From an uncultured Opitutia bacterium (GTDB taxonomy: Bacteria; Verrucomicrobiota; Verrucomicrobiia; Opitutales; UBA953): a stretch of DNA of 9,645 nt. Below the pieces are notes generated by a model that was given only the letters and a program-made list of their open reading frames with translations, had not been told where the DNA came from and did no database searches. The translations under genes were made by a program, and so were the position numbers. The stretch is taken from contig CAIVYX010000249.1 in the NCBI GenBank assembly GCA_903910245.1, positions 1 to 9,645 of the forward strand. Direction: 5' to 3'. Below are positions 1-6,914 of this stretch, piece after piece (position 1 is the first letter of the stretch; each line of letters begins with the position of its first letter).

Positions 1-27
1 CGCGACGAGGGGTAACAGTCGGGTCAT
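1..27 (-). CDS. Possible 5' end of a divergent gene (9 codons only)
   Basis: On the minus strand an ATG at 27-25 opens a frame reading MTRLLPLVA to the window edge. This is compatible with the first residues of a signal peptide (one Arg, then hydrophobic residues). Nothing else of the gene is visible. The case rests on the short hydrophobic start and on the otherwise empty stretch between it and the gene at 109, which would form a divergent intergenic region. It could equally be chance, and no function can be given. Confidence 0.22.
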
Positions 28-80
28 ATCATTGCTATGACCCCGCCACCCGACGCCGTCAAACCCTTGCACCATCCCCG

Positions 81-108
81 ATACTCCATACTCAATACTC
101 CATACTCA
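81..108 (+). repeat. Heptad tandem repeat, four ATACTC units abutting a start codon
   Basis: ATACTC occurs at 81-86, 88-93, 95-100 and 102-107, separated by C, A, C and A. The 28 nt are therefore two perfect copies of the 14-mer ATACTCCATACTCA. The ATG of the following gene begins at the very next base (109), so the array fills the place where a ribosome binding site would normally be. The low-G+C, pyrimidine-rich composition contrasts with the flanking G+C-rich DNA. Its role is unknown: it may be a slippage-prone simple repeat or a dispersed genomic repeat. Confidence 0.85.
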
Positions 109-1320
109 ATGAAGCTCGTCCTCCCCCTCCTCTCCCTCCTCGCCCTCTCGGCCAGCGCCGCCGACTACTTTCCACCCTCCGACGCTCAAGGCGGCTGGCG
201 CACCCCGAAGGACAAGGCCGAAGCCCGCGCTCTCGCCGGCATCGACCTGGATCGCCTCGAACAGGCCTATCACGCGACGGAACGCTCCAACACGGAGAAC
301 GGCGGCCTGGTCGTAATCTCCAAAGGCTACCTGGTCCTTGAGAAGTATTTCGGTAAGGCTCACCGCAACGCCAACCCTGACATGGCTTCAACGGGCAAGG
401 CGTTCACGAGCATCGCCTGCGGGGTGATGCTGCAGGAGTTCAAGTCGAAGCTCCCGGAAGGCCTCGACACGAAGGTCTACACACAGGAATTCCTCCCGGA
501 AGCATTTCCTCTCCGTGATCCGCGTGAGGCTGACATCCGCCTAGGCCACCTGCTCTGCATGACCTCCGGACATAACGGCGAAGGCCCGACGCCTTCCGCG
601 GTCATCAAGGGAACAGCCCAGCCACTGAAACCATCCAAGGGCCAGGACATCCGCGACGTCGACGGTTCTTCCCTCCGCGCGCCACTCTGGACGGCGCCAG
701 GCGAAGGCTATTCCTATTCTTCCCCTGCGCCCCACATCGCCTCGATGGTCCTCCGACGCGTGACGGGTAAAGAACTGCCGGCTTATATCGACGAGAAATT
801 CGGCAAGCCGATGGGCTGGGGCCCCTGGGGCTATTGCCTCTACCGCGGCGACGTGACGATGGCCCACGCCAACGGCGCCGGCTCGATCGCCCTGCGCGCC
901 ACCGATGCCGCCCGCTTCGGCTACTGTCTCGCCCAAGGCGGGCGCTGGAAGGACCAGCAGCTCATCCCGGCCGATTACATCAAGCTCTGCCAGCAGACGC
1001 TGCCCTACAATCCTCACTTCCCCTTCAGCCTGCAGTTCGAACACAACCAGGCCGGTCAGATCCTCGGCGCACCCCGCGACGCCTTCTACAAGACCGGCGC
1101 CGGCGGCTTCTGTCTCTACATCGTGCCTTCGCTCGATCTCGTGATCTACAAGATGGGCGGCAAGGACGGCCAGTGGAACCCCGACCTCACGCGCATCCCG
1201 CAGCCGGCCGACAACTTCGGTACGCACACGAACCCTCCGACGCCTCCGAAGAACGGCTCCTACGAGACCTATAGCATCCCGCGTATCCTCGAGATGGTCT
1301 GCGAAGCGACGGTCCGCTAA
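109..1320 (+). CDS. Exported serine hydrolase, class C beta-lactamase / PBP4*-like fold
   Basis: The 403-residue product has a Sec signal peptide at about residues 1-17 (hydrophobic MKLVLPLLSLLAL core, then SASA-AD as the cleavage site). The mature part carries the three signatures of the beta-lactamase class C/transpeptidase-like serine hydrolases: STGK at 94-97 (SxxK, nucleophile Ser94 and base Lys97), YSS at 203-205 (the YxN/YxS position) and KTG at 328-330. The family contains DD-peptidases, esterases and amidases, so the substrate cannot be named; a true beta-lactamase is not implied. The frame is open from an ATG at 37, but the start at 109 is chosen because it begins a clean signal peptide and the preceding 24 codons mostly translate the heptad repeat. 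No Shine-Dalgarno is visible. Seven cysteines (for example 104, 150, 243, 273, 294, 335) are many for an exported enzyme. It converges with the gene at 1324, with 3 bp between stops and no room for a terminator. Confidence 0.9.
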   Translation: MKLVLPLLSLLALSASAADYFPPSDAQGGWRTPKDKAEARALAGIDLDRLEQAYHATERSNTENGGLVVISKGYLVLEKYFGKAHRNANPDMASTGKAFTSIACGVMLQEFKSKLPEGLDTKVYTQEFLPEAFPLRDPREADIRLGHLLCMTSGHNGEGPTPSAVIKGTAQPLKPSKGQDIRDVDGSSLRAPLWTAPGEGYSYSSPAPHIASMVLRRVTGKELPAYIDEKFGKPMGWGPWGYCLYRGDVTMAHANGAGSIALRATDAARFGYCLAQGGRWKDQQLIPADYIKLCQQTLPYNPHFPFSLQFEHNQAGQILGAPRDAFYKTGAGGFCLYIVPSLDLVIYKMGGKDGQWNPDLTRIPQPADNFGTHTNPPTPPKNGSYETYSIPRILEMVCEATVR

Positions 1321-1323
1321 GGC

Positions 1324-2598
1324 CTACTTCGCCGCCGGCAGTTCGACCCCGTGCGCGTAGAAGGCGATCTGGTCGTATTCCGTGGAGTGGTTGCCGAAGC
1401 CTTTGCGCAAGGTGGTGCGTAAAGCGTTCGTGCCGCCGGCCTGCATGACATCCGGGCCATCCTTGGCCAAGAGTTCGGCATCCTTCACCCCTGGGCGAAC
1501 GATGGCGATGTGACCTGATTTGGTCGCATCCGGATTCTTCAGCGAGGCGAGAACGAGGCGACCGCCGTTCGCCGACGCCTGCGCCGCACCGCCGTCCTTT
1601 AACGCAACCCAACCGGCCTTCTTACCGGCGTCCGACGCCAACCAATCGAACTGCGCATTGGCGAGGAGCACGACGCCGTGCTCCGGCGGACGCAGGACAT
1701 AAACCCCTAGGCGTTCGGTCGCCGCGGCCACAAACTGACTACAGTGGGTATGCTTGCTCTTGGCATCCTTGATGGCCTGCCCGGTCGGCAGCCCGGTCTT
1801 CCAATCGACAATCGCACCGGGCAACCAGAGCTTATCGACCTCCATGGCTTCGAGCCGCTTCCAAATTTCTTCGGTCGGGCCCTTCGATCGCGCAACCCAG
1901 CGTACGGCCTTCTCGACAAGTGGCTCCAAGCCGGCGGTTTGTTCCGGATGTGGGCTGGAAGTGAAAACGCGACCAAGGCCGTAAGAGGCCCGCACCATGG
2001 CGGGCGCGTTCACCATCACGCCGACAGGGGTATCGTTTAGAGCCAGTTCAGTACGAAATAAGACCAAGGTCTCGAACTCGGGCAAGTCCTTACGGATATC
2101 CGCCTTAATGATCGGCCCGTTCGCATAGCGGACACCACGATCGGTCAGCTTCTCACCAAAGGCCTGGCCGTCGATCTTCACCTCGCCCTGCCCTCGGCGC
2201 CACTTGGGCGAAACGGTTTTGGCGTTCAGGACACCCAAGCCCCACTCGAACCCGCTGCACGCGAGATAGGCGCCGGCACAGATGCCGACATACCCGCCGC
2301 CATTGCGCACGAACGCGCGTACTTCCTCACGACCCTTCTCGCCAAGACCTCCGGCCTCCGCGCTGCCACTGCCCCCGGTGAACATGACAAGGTCGTAACC
2401 CTTGAGTCCGCCAGCGGCGATATCCGTGCCCTTGAGTCGGGTGAGCTTGATATCAGAGGTCTTGCCCATGATTTCGGTCACGCACGGGATGCCTTTACCC
2501 GTCGCACCGACGTCATCATAGACGGCGACTTTGATGACAGAGTTCTCCGCGGCGACGAGGCCGAGGGTGAGCAGAAGAAAAGCGAAGCTGTGTCGCAT
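1324..2598 (-). CDS. Exported BPL_N (class I amidotransferase-like) protein fused to a Cys/His papain-like domain
   Basis: The 424-residue protein has a signal peptide at about 1-17 (MRHSFAFLLLTLGLVAA). Residues about 21-235 resemble the biotin-protein-ligase N-terminal domain (BPL_N), a glutamine-amidotransferase class I-like fold: FTGGSGS at 73-79, the nucleophile elbow GICAGAY at 105-111 (Cys107) and SPHPEQT at 215-221, supplying the His217/Glu219 pair. A linker leads to a second domain at about 275-415 with KHTHCSQFV (Cys286) and SGHIAIVRP (His363), an arrangement like NlpC/P60 or CHAP-type cysteine amidases; Gln386 or Asn391 could be the third polar residue. The biochemical role is unknown; two potential Cys-dependent hydrolase sites in one exported chain suggest an amide or peptide substrate. 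The start at 2598 is preferred over the in-frame ATG at 2673, because the latter overlaps the upstream gene by 71 nt and lacks a signal peptide. It is the last gene of the minus-strand operon, 4 nt after the oxidoreductase stop. Confidence 0.85.
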   Translation of the reverse strand: MRHSFAFLLLTLGLVAAENSVIKVAVYDDVGATGKGIPCVTEIMGKTSDIKLTRLKGTDIAAGGLKGYDLVMFTGGSGSAEAGGLGEKGREEVRAFVRNGGGYVGICAGAYLACSGFEWGLGVLNAKTVSPKWRRGQGEVKIDGQAFGEKLTDRGVRYANGPIIKADIRKDLPEFETLVLFRTELALNDTPVGVMVNAPAMVRASYGLGRVFTSSPHPEQTAGLEPLVEKAVRWVARSKGPTEEIWKRLEAMEVDKLWLPGAIVDWKTGLPTGQAIKDAKSKHTHCSQFVAAATERLGVYVLRPPEHGVVLLANAQFDWLASDAGKKAGWVALKDGGAAQASANGGRLVLASLKNPDATKSGHIAIVRPGVKDAELLAKDGPDVMQAGGTNALRTTLRKGFGNHSTEYDQIAFYAHGVELPAAK

Positions 2599-2602
2599 GG
2601 TT

Positions 2603-3751
2603 TCAGCGCAGCGGATGCTGGCGGTCGGCAAGCGGCAAGGCGACCTTCTTGCCGCCGGCGGCGAACGACGCAAAGACGGCGAGGGTCAGCTCGACGGTCT
2701 CCCGACCTGCTTCCGGTCCGCAGAGCGGCTCGCGCTTATCCGTGGTGGCGGCAAGGAGGTCGCGAATGGCGCCATGGTGGCCACCGTTGACGAGCTTGAT
2801 GTCCTTGATGGGTTCAGCCTGGCCGATACCGGCTGTGGTGATCGGGGTCTTGACTCCGTTGCGCTCGAGAATCGCCAGGGGTTCTTCGTCGATCTGCAAC
2901 GAGATCACGCCCTTGGTCCCGATCAGCCGGGCGCCGAACGGCGTGCCCTTCGTCCAGCTGCCTTTCTTGGAATCGAAATAAAGCGGAATACCGCTCTTGG
3001 TCTCATAGCGGGCATGGACCTCATCGCCGACGATGAGCCCGACGCCTTCGTCGCCAGAACGAACATCCGCCTTGGTCGCGGGCCGGCCTTCAACGAGGAT
3101 GGTCGCCTCGCACGAGATTGCCGGACCAGTGAAAAGTGTCGCGAGATTGAAGCCGTGGCCACCGAGCACCCAGAGGTCTAGTCCGCCGCCGCGCTGGTCC
3201 TGTTTTCCACGGACGCGCACTTCCTTGAGCTCGCCGATCTCACCGGATGCGACGAGCTGCTTCACGACATCGACGACGGGGTGGTAACGGTTGCGATGGG
3301 CGATGGCGAGCCGCACGCCTTTATCGGCGCACAGCTTCACGATCTCATCGGCCTCGGCCAAAGTACGTACAAACGGCTTCTCGATGTAGATTCCCTTCAC
3401 GCCAGCTTCGATGGCGGCGACAATCATGTCGCGATGCTCATGAATATGCCGGGCGCAGATGGCCGCGATGTCGGGCTTAGCCTTAGCCAGCATGGCCTTG
3501 TAGTCAGAAAAAGCCTCCACGCCGCCGAGCTTCTTGGCTTCGATTGCAAGCCCCTTGGCATCCGCATCGGCGACGGCGACGATCTTAGTCTGCGCGATCT
3601 TGAGCCAGACGGTGTCCTCGCCATGCCCATAGTTGCCCTGACCGGTATGGCCGATGACGCCGACGGTCAGGGGACGCTCGGTGCTCTGGGCACGCAGGAG
3701 AGCGGCGGACAAGGCCAGGGCCGAGGCAGAAAGGAAATGACGGCGATTCAT
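2603..3751 (-). CDS. Gfo/Idh/MocA-family oxidoreductase with Tat signal
   Basis: The 382-residue protein starts with NRRHFLSASALALSAALL, a twin-arginine signal (RRxFL) typical of exported members of this NAD(P)-dependent sugar or sugar-acid dehydrogenase family. A Rossmann segment begins at about residue 28 (LTVGVIGHTGQGNYGHG, modified glycine-rich loop at 31-44) with VAVADAD at 58-64 as the end of beta2. The family EKP motif is at 124-126 (IYIEKPF) and its lysine is expected to be catalytic. LDLWVLGGHG at 191-200 supplies the conserved Asp/His region of the C-terminal alpha/beta substrate domain. The substrate is probably a carbohydrate, but its identity cannot be read. The ATG follows the stop of the preceding FG-GAP coding segment by a single base (TAA-C-ATG), so the genes are very likely co-transcribed and perhaps translationally coupled. 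A longer frame opening at 4027 exists but would read antiparallel-sense FG-GAP coding DNA out of frame and lacks the Tat start. Confidence 0.93.
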   Translation of the reverse strand: MNRRHFLSASALALSAALLRAQSTERPLTVGVIGHTGQGNYGHGEDTVWLKIAQTKIVAVADADAKGLAIEAKKLGGVEAFSDYKAMLAKAKPDIAAICARHIHEHRDMIVAAIEAGVKGIYIEKPFVRTLAEADEIVKLCADKGVRLAIAHRNRYHPVVDVVKQLVASGEIGELKEVRVRGKQDQRGGGLDLWVLGGHGFNLATLFTGPAISCEATILVEGRPATKADVRSGDEGVGLIVGDEVHARYETKSGIPLYFDSKKGSWTKGTPFGARLIGTKGVISLQIDEEPLAILERNGVKTPITTAGIGQAEPIKDIKLVNGGHHGAIRDLLAATTDKREPLCGPEAGRETVELTLAVFASFAAGGKKVALPLADRQHPLR

Positions 3752-3752
3752 G

Positions 3753-4142
3753 TTATTTGGAAGACCGAGGGTTCTTGAGGAAATAGAATTTGCCGTCTTC
3801 GGCGCCGCCGAGGAAGTCCGGTACGCCGTCGTTATCGAAGTCGACGGTGGTGGGGCTGACATCATGGCCTTCGATGTTCTGCTTAACAAGCGGCCCCTCG
3901 TCCTTGAACAACCAGCAGCCATCTTTGAAGCCGACCTGATGAAGGAAATTGGCGCTAGATGAATTGAGCAGGAAGTCGGCCTTACCGTCGCCATCCCAGT
4001 CGGTGACGCACAGCTTACGCCGACCACTCTTGCCGGCGGTGCCTTTGCTCAACTGCAGGGGCTTGCCGTTTTCGTCACAGAAGGCCCGACGAGGTGACAG
4101 CAGCACGAGCTTACCGTCGACCTTGGCGCGCTCGAAGAAAGC
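3753..4142 (-). pseudogene. C-terminal FG-GAP segment of the double-propeller protein, split off by a frameshift
   Basis: This frame encodes about 129 residues (AFFERAKVDGKL, then LLSPRRAFCDENGKP and so on) that continue the FG-GAP/VCBS domain of the gene at 4049-6769 in the -1 frame. It contains two more calcium-loop motifs, TDWDGDGKAD and VDFDNDGVPD, and ends FYFLKNPRSSK at TAA 3755-3753. It has no signal peptide and no convincing start of its own; a GTG at 4106 would be the first plausible initiator. Homology-type reasoning (motif spacing and the FFER segment directly following EGY) indicates that it belongs to the upstream gene: adding one base near 4140 would give one protein of about 1005 residues. 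The retained, undecayed motifs argue for a recent mutation or a sequence error. Confidence 0.8.
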
Positions 4143-6769
4143 TGGTAGCCCTCCTGATCCAACATGACGAGATCCATGAGTCCGTCGTTATTCCAATCCA
4201 CGGCCACGGGTGTCGTGCGCCACTGCGTCAGCAAGGCCTTGCCCTGCGGCTTCATCCAACCCCAGGCAAGCGCGGGTTGCGGGCCGTTCCATTCGACTTC
4301 GATGGGCTGAGCTGCGGCGAGCTTGGGCGACTGACGTGTGCCAACGTTCCGATACCAGACGACTTTCCCGAGGATGGAATTGACGAGCAGATCCGGCAGG
4401 CCGTCGCCGTCCCAATCCGCCACGGACTGGGTGGTGTAACCCCACTTGGCCTCGGCCGGCCCCTGGATGCTGCCGTTGCCACCGGCCATGATGCGCAGGG
4501 TCTTCCCGTCGGCCTGCAGGAGCTTTGGCCCAGCGAACTTAGGATTGGCGACGCCAGGCCCGCTCAGGTTCTCGAAGAAGGCGATGTAACCGGCGGTATT
4601 GCCGCAGAGGATATCGATGTCACCGTCACCATCCCAATCGAAGCCGACCGGCGTGGCGAGCGCACCGAACTTCATCTCGTCGGCCTGCTGCTTGAAATAC
4701 CGCGGCGGCAGGAACAGCGGCGTATGGTCGTCGGTGAACTTGCCGGTGTTCTCGATGAACGCGACGCGTCCGTCTTCATCCCCGACGACGAGATCGAGCT
4801 TGCCGTCCTTGTTCCAATCGAACGCCACGGGCGTAATCATCTCGAGGTCCATGGTCAGCGGACGCGGCGACCCGGGAAGCTTCTTGGCCTCGAGCGACGC
4901 CTTCCAAGCCGCGGAACGGGTATCCTTGGTCACGCCCGGCGGTACGGTGAGGCGACGGCCGGCCGCATACTTAGGCTCGGTACGCGTGCCGATATTCTCG
5001 AAATAGGTAAAGCCGTCCAAAAACTCGCCACAGATGAGATCGAGATCACCGTCTCCGTCAAAGTCGGCGAAGTTCGGCGAGGGCCAGCCGAAGACCTCGA
5101 GATCCTTGCCGGCGGATTCGATCTTCGCGGGCTTCTGATATTTTGGCTTATCGTTGGTGCCTTCGTTCCGGATGAAATAGACGAAGCCGCGCAAGGGGCC
5201 CTTGGTCCACACGCCCTTGGCGTTGTAGGCATTGTCCCAGCCGTAGTCGGTCCAGTCACCGACGCCGACGATGACGTCAGTCTTCCCGTCGCCATCGTAG
5301 TCTACGACTTTCCACATATTGGCGCGGACCTTGTTGGGATGGATATTCGTGGGTAGCGGGAGCTTCTTACCGAACTCCAATCCGGTCTTGGCGAAGTCCG
5401 GATAATCAACACCCGGCGAAAGCACCCGAGGCTTGCCGTCGGCATCCCAGCTGAGCTCGACATTCTGCAACCCTTTACTGATACGCACACCTGGCTTAAA
5501 GACGGGCATAGCGTTCTTGGCGGTGTCCGCACCCGATGAGAACACGTAAACACCGTTCGACGGCTTATCGGGGCAATTGACGACGAGTTCGAATTTACCG
5601 TCACCGTTGAGATCCATGGGCAAGGGCCACGCCCAGAGTCCGACGCCAAGATCTACGACGAGGCTAGGGTTATTATACTTGAGACGCTCAAGGCCAGCCT
5701 GGCCGGATGCTTCAGTCGCCTTCGGCCAAGCGGCTCCCTCCACAGGCCTGGCAATAATCTTCGCGGGGTCAATGACGGCATACTTCACCAGCTTGCGCTT
5801 CCAGGTATAGGTGACGTGTACGAGACCATCTGCGGATTGGATGATTGCAGGATAGCTGAACTCGGCCTTGGGCTCATCCTCGAGCACCAACGCGGCCTCC
5901 CAGGTGATGCCGTCCTTACTGATCGCCAGATTAAGCGGACTGCGTCCCTTGGCGGTGTGATTGTAAATCAGGAGATGGCGGCCGTCCTTCAACGTCACCG
6001 CATCGGTCCCGGAATTAGGATTAGGCAGATCAGTGAGGTCCACCTTCGACCAGGTTGAGCCTTGGTCGTTGGAAACGGTGCTGAAGACCTTGGCGTTCCT
6101 GGTGCGGCCGACCGACATCAGGCCGCCGTCCTTCAGGAACAGGATGCTAGGCTGAATCGACGCGGGACCAGTGGCTGGCTGCTCGACGGCGACCTTCTCC
6201 CATGTGACGCCGTTATCGCGGCTACGCTCAAAATGGATCTGCCACGAAGGGCCGACTTTGAATCCTTCGGCGCTGCTACCGGAAAGGATGGTGCCATCCT
6301 TCAGCTGCACGGGCTTGTTCTTGATGGGGCCCAGGATGCCGTCAGGCAAGCGACGTGGCTCACCCCAAGTCTTACCGTTATCGTCGCTCAGACGGAGTAA
6401 GCCCCACCATTCGACCGGGTTAGGGCCGACTTTGTAATAAAGCTGCAGCGGGCCTTCCTTGGGCTGGAAGAGCACAGGGTTCCAACACGGGAATCGCTTG
6501 CCGTCATCCTGGATTCCTTCGGCCACCTTGACGGGGGCTGACCACTTGCCATCGACGAGCCTGGCCGTCCAGATGGAGACATCCGGCTTACCCTCGGCCT
6601 CACCGGCAAACCAGGCCGCCACCAAAGTACCGTCCTTCGCCTCGACGATCGTCGTGGCATGACAACTGGGCACGGGGTTTGTCTCAAAGATGAACTGCGA
6701 ACGGACGAGGCCCGGTTCGGCCGCGATGACCGTGACAGAGGCAAGCAAGGCGACGATGACGTGACGCAT
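4049..6769 (-). CDS. Exported sialidase-like (BNR/Asp-box) propeller fused to FG-GAP/VCBS propeller; frameshifted near its 3' end
   Basis: The frame gives 906 residues; the last 30 are out of frame (see 4138-4144). A signal peptide lies at 1-17 (MRHVIVALLASVTVIAA). Residues about 25-335 form a BNR_2 sialidase-like beta-propeller: opening motif PSCHATTIVEAKDG (34-47), EGKPDVSIW (59-67), and Asp-boxes SDDNGKTW (128-135), SRDNGVTW (183-190), SNDQGSTW (233-240) and a shortened SKDGITW (284-290). The Arg-Ile-Pro motif of true sialidases is not seen, so sialidase activity is uncertain; related propellers include other glycoside-cleaving enzymes and plain sugar binders. From about 365 on, seven D-x-[DN]-x-D-G calcium loops of FG-GAP/VCBS blades occur (starting at D386, D490, D569, D651, D711, D785, D858), with two more in the split-off segment. 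The start at 6769 is chosen for its signal peptide; the frame continues to 6814 without one. It is the first gene of a three-gene operon, expected to act outside the cytoplasm. Confidence 0.87.
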   Translation of the reverse strand: MRHVIVALLASVTVIAAEPGLVRSQFIFETNPVPSCHATTIVEAKDGTLVAAWFAGEAEGKPDVSIWTARLVDGKWSAPVKVAEGIQDDGKRFPCWNPVLFQPKEGPLQLYYKVGPNPVEWWGLLRLSDDNGKTWGEPRRLPDGILGPIKNKPVQLKDGTILSGSSAEGFKVGPSWQIHFERSRDNGVTWEKVAVEQPATGPASIQPSILFLKDGGLMSVGRTRNAKVFSTVSNDQGSTWSKVDLTDLPNPNSGTDAVTLKDGRHLLIYNHTAKGRSPLNLAISKDGITWEAALVLEDEPKAEFSYPAIIQSADGLVHVTYTWKRKLVKYAVIDPAKIIARPVEGAAWPKATEASGQAGLERLKYNNPSLVVDLGVGLWAWPLPMDLNGDGKFELVVNCPDKPSNGVYVFSSGADTAKNAMPVFKPGVRISKGLQNVELSWDADGKPRVLSPGVDYPDFAKTGLEFGKKLPLPTNIHPNKVRANMWKVVDYDGDGKTDVIVGVGDWTDYGWDNAYNAKGVWTKGPLRGFVYFIRNEGTNDKPKYQKPAKIESAGKDLEVFGWPSPNFADFDGDGDLDLICGEFLDGFTYFENIGTRTEPKYAAGRRLTVPPGVTKDTRSAAWKASLEAKKLPGSPRPLTMDLEMITPVAFDWNKDGKLDLVVGDEDGRVAFIENTGKFTDDHTPLFLPPRYFKQQADEMKFGALATPVGFDWDGDGDIDILCGNTAGYIAFFENLSGPGVANPKFAGPKLLQADGKTLRIMAGGNGSIQGPAEAKWGYTTQSVADWDGDGLPDLLVNSILGKVVWYRNVGTRQSPKLAAAQPIEVEWNGPQPALAWGWMKPQGKALLTQWRTTPVAVDWNNDGLMDLVMLDQEGYQLSSSAPRSTVSSCCCHLVGPSVTKTASPCS
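4138..4144 (-). other. Putative single-base deletion / frameshift site
   Basis: Reading the minus strand, the frame runs ...GAG GGC TAC CAG CTT TCT TCG, giving EGYQLSSS followed by 26 low-complexity residues and a stop at 4049. The -1 frame from the last base of CAG gives GCT TTC TTC GAG CGC GCC AAG, which continues the FG-GAP protein. One missing base in this stretch therefore explains both pieces. The local sequence is not a canonical X XXY YYZ slippery heptamer, and the longest homopolymer is only three bases, so programmed -1 frameshifting is not supported by the site itself. Confidence 0.75.
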
Positions 6770-6914
6770 GGGGATAAGACAGATGTGACCCCAATAGGTT
6801 ACCAGAACAAGCACACAGCACGCATGCCCAGAAATGACCGATTAACGACTAATATAAATGGCTCATCCCTTTAGTTACCCTTCTCCTGCGTCTCCATAAT
6901 GTTAGCGTCCAGCA
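6770..6914. promoter_or_regulatory. Divergent intergenic region, probable promoters for both operons
   Basis: These 145 bp lie between the starts of the minus-strand operon (6769) and the plus-strand group (6915), so they should hold both promoters. The centre (6838-6862) is markedly A+T-rich in an otherwise G+C-rich window: ATTAACGACTAATATAAATG. TATAAA at 6853-6858 could be a -10 element for the plus strand, about 57 nt before the start, but no good -35 box is seen at the usual distance. A small inverted repeat (ATTA 6841-6844 / TAAT 6850-6853) and the palindrome GCATGC (6822-6827) are too short to call operators. No Shine-Dalgarno precedes either start. Confidence 0.45.

Noticed and set aside
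81..108. CRISPR-like repeat array
   Set aside because: Units are only 7 nt (or 14 nt) with single-base separators and no spacers; it is a simple tandem repeat.
37..108. Start of the serine hydrolase at the ATG at 37
   Set aside because: The extra 24 residues would be Pro/His-rich and mostly encoded by the heptad repeat, and they would bury the signal peptide that begins cleanly at 109.
541..1227. Minus-strand open frame of 228 codons inside the serine hydrolase gene
   Set aside because: It is antisense to a gene with SxxK, YxS and KTG motifs; composition (Val/Ala/Gly/Arg-rich) and lack of recognisable features fit a shadow frame.
109..1320. Antibiotic-resistance beta-lactamase
   Set aside because: The motifs only define the broad serine-hydrolase fold; members of this environmental family are mostly esterases or peptidases and no AmpC-specific feature or regulator is present.
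2531..3181. Plus-strand open frame of 216 codons across the junction of the BPL_N fusion and the oxidoreductase gene
   Set aside because: It is antisense to two well-supported genes, straddles their junction and shows no motif.
4130..4150. Programmed -1 ribosomal frameshift
   Set aside because: The direction would be right, but the sequence CAG CTT TCT has no X XXY YYZ slippery heptamer and I see no obvious downstream pseudoknot. A simple base loss is the better explanation.
4094..5356. Long plus-strand open frame (420 codons) antisense to the FG-GAP domain
   Set aside because: Its product is a low-complexity mirror of the Asp/Gly-rich repeats and has no domain logic; G+C-rich codon bias on the opposite strand leaves antisense frames open. 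The minus-strand frame has a signal peptide and clear motifs.
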